The notes under the pieces were generated by a model, which did not search any database, was not told where the DNA came from, and saw only the letters and a list, made by a program, of their open reading frames with translations. The translations under genes and the position numbers were made by a program. Positions 25,480 to 33,216 of a DNA stretch of 64,000 nt are shown here, piece after piece (the first letter of the stretch is position 1; each line of letters opens with the position of its first letter). Source of the stretch: Membranipora membranacea (lineage: Eukaryota; Bryozoa; Gymnolaemata; Cheilostomatida; Membraniporidae); assembly GCA_914767715.1 (NCBI GenBank), contig OU612069.1, positions 5,828,001 to 5,892,000 of the forward strand, read 5' to 3'.

Positions 25480-26010
25480 ATGATGGAACGGTTAGAAGAG
25501 ACAAGTGATTATATTAACCTGTTGAAACATCTGAGTTCACCCATCAATGCAAGGCAATATTTGCTAAGCAATCTTGCAGGCAAATGTTATCCTCTATCTG
25601 TGACATTGATGGATGACAAATCCAGCACGCTGTACATGATTCAACAAAATGTTGAAGAATTGTATGTAAATGATATTGAATTGATATCAAGAAAAATCTT
25701 ATCTGCCAGCCAAACTTCACAGACCTATGCCTCCCTCTGTGAAGAAATCTTATCTTCTTCCACAAACAGCAAGAAGTTGCTGTTTCATTCTATCACATTA
25801 TTGACTATTCTACAAAAGGTATTTTTGTCATTGGGCAAAAATGAAGTGAGGAGTATAATAACCACCCAATCAATAAACAGTTTTTGCAGAACTTTAAATA
25901 AAGCTATCGTTCGCATGAGATTTCAGACAGTGACACTGCAGATACTTTATGTATTGGTTACTTTGCTGTTATTTAGTATAATCAGTCTATGGCTACAACA
26001 TAATGGATAA
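25480..26010 (+). CDS. Tail-anchored membrane protein, hypothetical
   Basis: 176 residues from the first ATG at 25480 (a second ATG follows at once). The open frame extends further upstream but without an ATG, and a TTTCCTAG acceptor-like sequence just before the start leaves an upstream exon possible. The soluble part is helix-rich with no motif I recognise. The last about 25 residues contain one strong hydrophobic segment (LQILYVLVTLLLFSIISLW) followed by only a few residues, the layout of a C-terminal tail anchor facing the cytosol. It overlaps the next ORF by 8 nt. It is the first of three short ORFs packed against the packaging ATPase, suggesting a joint role in virion assembly, membrane interaction or host manipulation. 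Function unknown. Confidence 0.7.
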   Translation: MMERLEETSDYINLLKHLSSPINARQYLLSNLAGKCYPLSVTLMDDKSSTLYMIQQNVEELYVNDIELISRKILSASQTSQTYASLCEEILSSSTNSKKLLFHSITLLTILQKVFLSLGKNEVRSIITTQSINSFCRTLNKAIVRMRFQTVTLQILYVLVTLLLFSIISLWLQHNG

Positions 26011-26341
26011 AACAGATGCATCTATGGCTGCTACTTTGTGGGAATTAATCTCCCTTCAGGTCAGCAAAAATTGTCAAGGCTGTAATTCTAAAGGCTATAC
26101 AGACTTCTCTCATCATGACTGTCAACTTATAAATCAATACATGTATCTTTTGCACACTGACAAATTACGTCACCATTTTGATATTTGGTATGAAATCGCA
26201 ATGCAGATGATTCCATCAGGACTTCATAGACCTGTGACAAGATATTTAATAAAGGCAAAGAAAGAGACTTTGTTCAGTCAGATCGTGGTACTGCTACCAG
26301 ACGCACCCTATACTGTGACATTACCCCCTCATTTACGTTAG
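26003..26341 (+). CDS. Small CxGC/H-x-C zinc-binding-like protein
   Basis: 112 residues. An early Cys/His cluster (NCQGC, then SHHDCQL about 11 residues later) has the pattern C-x-G-C-x(n)-H-x-C and could bind zinc. A similar cluster opens the nine-exon protein at 28438 (CFGC, then SHMGDGGCL). I recall C-x-G-C...H-x-C-L modules as common in Polinton-encoded proteins, but cannot verify that here. The rest is hydrophobic and aromatic without a membrane segment. The ATG overlaps the stop of the preceding ORF by 8 nt, and its stop lies 6 nt before the next ATG. Such packing is odd for eukaryotic genes and implies reinitiation, leaky scanning or alternative transcripts. Confidence 0.65.
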   Translation: MDKTDASMAATLWELISLQVSKNCQGCNSKGYTDFSHHDCQLINQYMYLLHTDKLRHHFDIWYEIAMQMIPSGLHRPVTRYLIKAKKETLFSQIVVLLPDAPYTVTLPPHLR

Positions 26342-26347
26342 TTTACC

Positions 26348-26548
26348 ATGCCTGTGTCTGATATCACAACCAGACAGTTTTTATCACAATACCGTGCACT
26401 TCTCACAATTATCCTGATTACCATAGCCACCATATGTTCGCTGTGTGCAGCGTTTTTTCAACAAGAGAAAGGAGAGCTTCATTCTATCATAAAACTCCTC
26501 GGTGAAAACTTTGAATCCACTACAAAGTCAACAAACTCTACACTCTAG
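26348..26548 (+). CDS. Small single-span membrane protein, hypothetical
   Basis: 66 residues from an ATG placed 6 nt after the preceding stop. One clear transmembrane helix spans about residues 18-37 (LLTIILITIATICSLCAAFF), with a short N-terminal part before it and a polar C-terminus rich in Ser, Thr and Asn. Its stop lies one base before the ATG of the packaging ATPase. No family is recognised. Conserved packing with the two upstream ORFs and the ATPase is the main reason to call it real. Confidence 0.6.
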   Translation: MPVSDITTRQFLSQYRALLTIILITIATICSLCAAFFQQEKGELHSIIKLLGENFESTTKSTNSTL

Positions 26549-26549
26549 T

Positions 26550-27964
26550 ATGGCTTCAAATCTTAAGACGACAGAATTTCAACTTGAGGCACCGTTCACA
26601 TCTATAATCTCAGGTAAGAATTTTATCTAGTTGTTTTTTGACCTTAAGCATGGTTATATGTGCCTCATATCCATAGCGGAGGTGAGCCTTCATGAAACTT
26701 CATGTTGGGATTTATGACAGCGAATTTGCCGAGCAAACAACCAAGGCTATTTGTAATTGACGTCAAAGGGTGGTGCTGAATGACTAACTAATCTCCTTAA
26801 TGCGTTCAAAATTAGAGCAGAAGCGGAACTTTTGCGGGTAAAAACTCCCATATTATCGGAACTTTTGCGGGTAAAAACTCTCATAAAATATGAAATTTAT
26901 TGAGCATTTCATTACCGCAATCCTTCCCTTAATTTTCAACACACCCAGTACTTGGAGGTACAGTTATCATGTGATGGTTAGCTTGCATAACAGTAATTAC
27001 ATCTGTGTCTGCAGAAATTTAATGAGCATTTCATCACCAAAATCCTTCCCTTAATTTTCAACACTTCCAGTACTTGGAGGTGCAGTTATCATGTGATGGT
27101 TAGCTTGCATAACAGTAATTACATCTGTGTGTGCAGAAATTTAATGAGCATTTCATCACCAAAATCCTTCCCTTAATTTTCATCACTTCCAGTACTTGGA
27201 GGTGCAGTTATCATGTGATGATTAGCTCGCATAACAGTAATTAATCATCTGTGGCTGCAAACTTGAAACAAACACTTAAGAGGTCATAGTGAAATGATGA
27301 GCAATATTCGATGTATGTGTGTAGATGAGAGAATTTTAGTCACAATCTCTGACCTGCTGACTGTTTATGCTGTCTGTTTCTAGGGCCAACATCAAGTGGT
27401 AAATCTACCCTACTAAGGGAGATTATTTCCAATGCTGACAAAATCTTTGTTCCACCGCCTGTGGAAATAATTATCTGTTACTCAATCTACCAACCACTTT
27501 ACAACTCTTATGATGCCTCGGTGCCAATAAAATTTATAGAAGGGCTAGCAACAATGGAATCATTACCTAAAGATCGACAGCATAGACTTCTAGTCATTGA
27601 TGATTTAATGGAGGAAGTCTCCAGCTCTAAGGATATTGCTGACTTTTATACAAAATTTAGTCATCATTATAATTATAGTATAATCACACTGACACAAAAT
27701 CTATTTTGTAAAGGACCATTTTTTCGTACGATTAGTTTGAACTCACACCATTTCTGGTTGATGAAATCTGTGAGAGACATTTCAGTAATCAAAACAATTG
27801 GCAGACAAATGGGTAAGGAAAAACTTGTGATAGAAGCTTATTTGGATGCAGTGAAAGATCGTTATGGTTATCTGTTTTTGAATTGCTCCCCGGGTTGTGA
27901 TGAAAAAGCTCGTGTGCGAGCTAAGATTTTTGAAAATCCAAGCGTTGTCTATTTAACAAAGTGA
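26550..27964 (+). CDS. ATP: Genome-packaging ATPase (FtsK/HerA-like), two exons
   Basis: Virion DNA-packaging ATPase of the A32/HerA-FtsK group, predicted to pump the element's DNA into capsids. Exon 1 is 26550-26613 and exon 2 is 27384-27964, joined through a canonical GTAAGA...TTTCTAG intron of 770 bp, giving 214 residues. The intron splits the codon just before the Walker A loop GPTSSGKST (residues 22-30). Walker B is LLVIDD (about 90-95), and a polar ITLTQN stretch follows, matching the sensor region of this family. Length is normal for Polinton ATPases. The intron carries a 122-bp tandem triplication. An AATAAA lies about 80 bp after the stop. The gene follows three packed small ORFs. 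Confidence 0.9.
26892..27259. repeat. Three-copy 122-bp tandem repeat within the ATPase intron
   Basis: Copies start at about 26892, 27014 and 27136, each opening GAAATTTA and containing the phrase AGTACTTGGAGG. They differ by a few substitutions. Just upstream, a 33-bp unit with CGGAACTTTTGCGGGTAAAA is present twice (26824 and 26857). The array lies wholly within the intron. Each copy ends TCTGTGTSTGCAG or similar, so each carries a potential acceptor. Confidence 0.9.
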
Positions 27965-28045
27965 TATTTTTTTCTAAAGAACTGATGTTTCCACAAGGGT
28001 TAAACAGCACTCATCAATTAATTTTTCAAAGTCTAAGTGGTAGTC

Positions 28046-28051
28046 AATAAA
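28046..28051 (+). terminator. Polyadenylation signal of the packaging ATPase
   Basis: AATAAA 82 bp downstream of the ATPase stop, before the TATA box of the next gene. It is the only canonical hexamer noted in this gap. Confidence 0.5.
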
Positions 28052-28206
28052 TTATCTCAGAACACAGAAATATCTTAGTCATGGGTTGTTGAACACAGTA
28101 ATCATTGGAGCTACAGGCAAACATTAATATTTTTTCATGCAACGGAAAAGTAACCCTCCCTCTAAGACACCTCTAAGCTGTGTAGATTTTAGGCTGGAAA
28201 CCAAGG

Positions 28207-28214
28207 TATAAAAG
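28207..28214 (+). promoter_or_regulatory. TATA box of the nine-exon gene
   Basis: TATAAAAG in the context CAAGGTATAAAAGCTCAG, about 230 bp before the first coding ATG. Downstream lies a probable untranslated first exon ending AATC with donor GTAAGT at 28325. It is followed by a T-rich tract and acceptor TATTATAG at 28430-28437, directly before the ATG at 28438. The interval 27965-28437 otherwise shows no coding signal. Confidence 0.65.
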
Positions 28215-28437
28215 CTCAGCGCTGGAATAGCCAACACATTCTTCCAGTTTAGTTTGAATTCACTAAGCTCACAAGAAGCCACCACTCTTCTTTAGCAGAT
28301 TTGATCTTCCTTCAAATATTAATCGTAAGTTTGTTTTAAATGTTTTCACATACAATGATCTTTGTTTTTTTCATTTTTATTTTTTTACTTTTGTTTTGAA
28401 ATTCTTTTTTAATCTTTTTAATTTTTTTATATTATAG

Positions 28438-31400
28438 ATGCTAGACACTTGTTTTGGATGTCAATATGACAAACCTGGGCAAAGATCCCATATGGGAGAT
28501 GGTGGTTGTCTGTCAACAGACATGAGGACCAACATTCATGTAAGAATGCTGACTTTACTGGTTAAGTTTCATTGTAGTGTGTTTTTTGTAAATTGCCCAA
28601 GATTTTTTTTTCAGTTTTTTTAGCGAAGATTAGGTCCACCCTGAGGGCGTGTCGAAAACGCTCATCTTTTAACTCATTATTTTCTTTTTGTAACCATCTG
28701 TGTTTGGGGTGTACCTCATTCAATAATCGTTGTAGAGACTAAATTTCAATGATGCGTGAACAGAGTATTGATTCATATTTGGTTTAAAAAATTTTTTTTT
28801 GCAATAAACAGTTTTAAATTGATAATGTTGTATTTTTGCATAAACAGCTGCATTTCAGTTTTAAGCAAACCATTCATTTTTCATTTTGTTTCATTTTAGA
28901 TGCCCAAGAGAATTGGAGGTGATGCGATGAGCTCCTATGCCAAACGTATGTTTCTTGACGATGAAGCTAAGGAGGTTAAATTGTCTGATGGTGCATATGA
29001 TGATGAAATGGTAAGTAACTTTCATGAATTATTGCCTGATGCATAATTTGATGTGCGGGGATTAAATGGAGTGAAGTACATGTTATTGTAATTACTGTTA
29101 CCATTGCTAGGCAACCTAGCATTGAATTGACTTGTATTGAATTGATAACTCCAAACTTGTTTGGTTTCAGGAAGAATTTGAGAATGAATTTCAGATACAG
29201 TGCCCAAAAAAAAGACCAGCTTCAAGTAAAGGGAAGTCCCCGGCAAAGAAACTAAAAAGAGTGAGTTATTAGAGTCTGTTTTTAATTCAATTCACATATT
29301 ATAATGTACTACTTTTACAGCGTTATAATGCATAGTAACCACACATCTTATGTCAAAGTTTGATTGATGAGAAAGTCAGGTGAATAATGACCTGGCTGTT
29401 ATTTCAAAGCAACACTCTGAAAATAGCTTGTTTCTCTTTTTGAAAGATTAATGTGTAATGAGCATGGAATTATTCATTTCAGCTTGATAATGAAGTTGAC
29501 GACGAACCTATTGTCCTATCGTCGGAAGACGACGAAAAAAGAGATGAGTTACATGCTTCCCACTCCAAGAAGCGCAAAGCTTATCAGCGGGTAAGCACAT
29601 TTTACTTTAGATTATCAAAGTATCAAACTGTCATTCACGAGTGACTTTCATTGATGCATATTTATCTCCGACAAAGTCCAATGTGTATACCATCGTACCT
29701 AAGTGTGCTTGTTGTCCGCATTGCGTTGGACTTATTTTAAAAATTATTTTTTATAGATGTTCAGCGATAGTGAGGAGGAGAATGTTGATGGTAATGGTGA
29801 TATGCTTGATGCACTGATTCCAAAACGAAAGAAAAAAACCATCCAACCATCCAAAAAGGTGACTCACGTTTCTTAACTTGCATTCCCAAATTATAAATGA
29901 TACCATGCATCTAGTTTGGTGGTGTATCAAATCATTTTATCAGATTCCATCTCTCAACCCAAGGTATATCTGTGATCAATACATCCCTGTTTGAATTCAT
30001 AATAATATACTCTCAAATAATTAAATAATTTTCTGATTATGATCATTTTAGAACATGACGAAGCTGAGTTTAATTAAGCTCCCACTACCAAAAGTGGATG
30101 ATGATGGAGAACTCCCTGACTTAGATGACGAAGAGCCGTCTACTTCGTCAGTTGTGAGGGAGTTCAAGCAACAACGTGCAAAGAATTCCCAAAAGCCTAG
30201 CACCCCAGAGCCAACACCTCCACCACCACAACAAAGGCCCCTACTTCTACCACCAACTCCTCCAACAACTCAATTTCCTGGACTAGTGGTTTTCCCTGTG
30301 AAGGTGGAGGCCTTTGATATTGATGACGTCGAACTAAACGTATGTTTTCCATTTATTGATTCTTCTTATCCTTCTCATGACAAACTCTCCACATTCATAT
30401 CATATGTTTATCATAATTAGAGTATTAGCATAATCCTTAAAAATGGAATTCATATACATGTAAATTGCACATTATAAATAGAGTATAACGACAATCCTTA
30501 AATATAACTTATATATTTACGATTATAGGAGGATGGTGACGTCTGGCACAAGTCGGACACACTCAGAAGACCATTGAGCATCACTGCTCTTCACCAACTG
30601 TCGGAAGGATGTAAGTTTTATAAGTTGTTTCTTCTCTGAACTGACTTTGCAAAAAAAGGACAACTGTAAAAATGGTTAACTATTGGTATTGTGTTTAGTT
30701 TTGGGAGTTATGTTATGCAAGGATAGGACAACTACTAAATATTTAAACACTGTTATTGGACTTACACTGCACTACATTGAGAATAGAATAAGTGACAAAT
30801 GCTTCAGGTATTTTTGCAGTGGTGTCATTTCAAAGTATTGACAGCTGTTGTATGATGTGTCGTTTTACTATTGTCAAAATGTCATTATTTTTCTGTTGTT
30901 TTTGCAGTTATTAGCCCAAGGTACCAATACGGAACAAAAACAATCCGCGGGTATCAGGTTTCACCGGCAGTATCTTCGCCGTTGGCACGGGCGCTTGCTG
31001 CAATAGAGAGCAAGTATGAGAAATGTTTTATGGGTACCAAGGTCAATAAACGTTTCAGAAGTCAGTATGCTCGTCTCAGGATAAGAGGAACACCAGAGAA
31101 TACTGATACAGTGTGAGTAATAGTCTTCTTCTCTTCATTACCTATATACAGCTTTGATTTGCCAGTTGGCTTCGTAGTGTAGATTATAAAGTGACTCATT
31201 GTCATTTCTATCACATTTGCATGTAAAACCTTCACAAATCGATAAGTAATCCCCGAGTTTTTTTGTTGATTAGATTATACAACTGTCAGCAGACACTCAC
31301 ACTCGAGGATGCATTGGAGCTAGGAGCAGCGTGCAAAGGAAACCAAACACGTGTATCATATGTTGTCCAGCTCGGACTGGCAACAATTGGAGAGGCAGTT

Positions 31401-31511
31401 AACATCATGCCAAAAATCAATATAGCAAGATTGGAGGAGATACTCCCCACAAGGTCAGGAAATCTTCCTAATCCCGTGGCAGACGGGTCTTTTGACTATC
31501 TGTCTTTATAG
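28438..31511 (+). CDS. Acidic, intron-rich protein with CxGC cluster, nine coding exons; hypothetical
   Basis: Inferred exons: 28438-28539, 28900-29010, 29171-29260, 29483-29590, 29757-29858, 30052-30339, 30529-30610, 30908-31112 and 31274-31511. All junctions are GT...AG and every phase agrees, giving 1,326 nt and 441 residues. Exon 1 holds a Cys/His cluster (CFGC ... SH ... GGCL). Exons 2-6 are low-complexity, alternately acidic (SSEDDEKRDE, DSEEENVDGNGD) and basic with nuclear-localisation-like runs (CPKKRPASSKGK, PKRKKK). Exon 6 has a proline-rich stretch. The last three exons form a compact, probably globular domain with no family I recognise. Charge pattern and basic runs suggest a nuclear, chromatin- or DNA-associated role. 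It lies between ATPase and polymerase, and is the only gene in the element broken by many introns. Confidence 0.8.
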
Positions 31512-31601
31512 TTATATTAGTTATTAGTTATATTTTCAACTTGTTTTTCTTCCTACTACTACACTCATTTAATCTGTTTGGAAAGCAATAACACTTTATC
31601 A

Positions 31602-33203
31602 ATGTACATGTGCAAAGTGTGTTTAGTTGAGTTCTCAACCAAATCCAATCTCAATAGGCATTTTAAGACCAAACACGACAAAAACTTTATCGGTTTTAAA
31701 TGCGATAGCTGTGGCAGGAACTTTACCAGGCGCCACCAACTGAACTTACACAAGCAGAAGTGCTCGAAAGCAATCAATTCTACTGTGTCAAGATCAGATG
31801 GTGCCTCCCAACAGATTGGCGGTGCAATCAATCACAATGACACAAATGAATCCACCCAGGTAGAAACCTTTGCACATGCATCTCCTCTTAAAGACATCCT
31901 TAAGTCAAATTGGGAAGCCATCAAAACGTACTTTCGTTGTAGGAAAATTGTTGACATATTCAATTTCCGACTGATAAATCAATCTGTGACAATATATGAT
32001 GCTCTATGCAACCTTTGGCTTACAAAATTATCCAAACAAGTCAAGCTTCAATGCTGCTTAGGTTATGTGCTCAAAAACACCAATACCGACGAATTAAGAT
32101 ACTACCATAGTTCTGCAAACAACACAATGATTTTCGATAAGCCCATGACTATTAAATCATTAACAGACATGCAAGATGTTGCAGAGCTTCTAGAAAGTGT
32201 GGACTTATGTGAAAAGGCAAAAGCCAATCGACCCAACAGTTCATGGGGTGTCCTTCATGTGACAAATATATCATTTTACCTGAGTAAACTTCCGTTTCCC
32301 AAGATTGGATCACCCGGTAACATTCCATCACATATCAAAAAACTGAAATGTGTCAAAACTCTAAAGAGGGGAGTAAACAACAAACCCATCTCTGATAATC
32401 TTTGTTTCTTCCGTGCTCTCTACTTGAAACAAAATTGCACTTGTAAAAAGCGATGTGACTGTTTATTTCCAAAAAGCAGTTTGGTAAAAATACATGACTT
32501 GCTCCATAGATTTGTTGAATACATTGGTGGATCTCTACCTTCAGCCTCTGAGTTCCAAGGGGTGACTTTAGATGATTTGACATCTATCGAAAAGATTTTT
32601 GACCTCAAGATATCAGTATACAGCTTGTCAAGTGATGGAAACTGCACACTGTTGTTTCAATCATTCAGTAAGTCCAAAGTAGAGCTAAACTTGTGTATGG
32701 TTGGCAAACACTTCTGTTACATACAAGATATGTCAACTTTTTCTAAGTGTTTTACTTGCAAAACATGCAAGTTGAGCTTCCCTAGAAAAAATAACCTTCT
32801 GCGACATAGGAAAATTTGTGCTAAGCAGCAATCACGCTACAGATTTGATAAAGATGTATTTCACCCACCGGGTAATATCTTTGACGAGATAGAGAATAGG
32901 ACAGGACTTACCATTCCTAATGAATTACGGTTTTATCCCTATCGTGTGACATTTGATATCGAGTGCTACTTACCCAAGTCCACTTTAGAAAACACACCCA
33001 AGCTGACTTTTAACAATGACCACAAGCTCATGAGCATCAGTGTGTGTTCCAACATCCCTGGGTACCTTGATCCATTTTGTTTAGTAAGTGATGGAGACAC
33101 TGACACGCTTGTTAAAAAATTTGTCATTTACTTGTCTCATCTCAGTGATATTGCATACTCTCTGTGTCTAGAAAAAGTTTCCCCCCCTGCTGGAAAAACT
33201 TGA
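31602..33203 (+). CDS. POLB: Family-B DNA polymerase, N-terminal part (zinc fingers, OTU-like domain, ExoI)
   Basis: The start chosen is the first ATG, 31602; the open frame reaches further upstream without an ATG. The N-terminus carries two zinc fingers (C4, C7, H20, H25 and C34, C37, H50, C54). An OTU-like cysteine-protease module follows, with SDNLCFFRAL (D265, C268) and a later GKHFCYIQD (H370) in the catalytic positions. A third zinc finger (C386, C389, H402, C406) comes next, then the exonuclease ExoI motif TFDIECY (D452, E454). The frame ends prematurely at a TGA at 33201-33203, shortly after a run of seven C at 33181-33187. The continuing polymerase lies in another frame immediately downstream. 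Family role: protein-primed replication of the element. The stop is either an inactivating indel or a homopolymer sequencing error. Confidence 0.88.
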   Translation: MYMCKVCLVEFSTKSNLNRHFKTKHDKNFIGFKCDSCGRNFTRRHQLNLHKQKCSKAINSTVSRSDGASQQIGGAINHNDTNESTQVETFAHASPLKDILKSNWEAIKTYFRCRKIVDIFNFRLINQSVTIYDALCNLWLTKLSKQVKLQCCLGYVLKNTNTDELRYYHSSANNTMIFDKPMTIKSLTDMQDVAELLESVDLCEKAKANRPNSSWGVLHVTNISFYLSKLPFPKIGSPGNIPSHIKKLKCVKTLKRGVNNKPISDNLCFFRALYLKQNCTCKKRCDCLFPKSSLVKIHDLLHRFVEYIGGSLPSASEFQGVTLDDLTSIEKIFDLKISVYSLSSDGNCTLLFQSFSKSKVELNLCMVGKHFCYIQDMSTFSKCFTCKTCKLSFPRKNNLLRHRKICAKQQSRYRFDKDVFHPPGNIFDEIENRTGLTIPNELRFYPYRVTFDIECYLPKSTLENTPKLTFNNDHKLMSISVCSNIPGYLDPFCLVSDGDTDTLVKKFVIYLSHLSDIAYSLCLEKVSPPAGKT

Positions 33204-33216
33204 GAGCTTAGATAGC

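Noticed and set aside
25480-26010. Tail-anchored protein as a Bcl-2 homologue
   Set aside because: Size and tail anchor fit, but no NWGR-type BH1 or other BH motif is visible.
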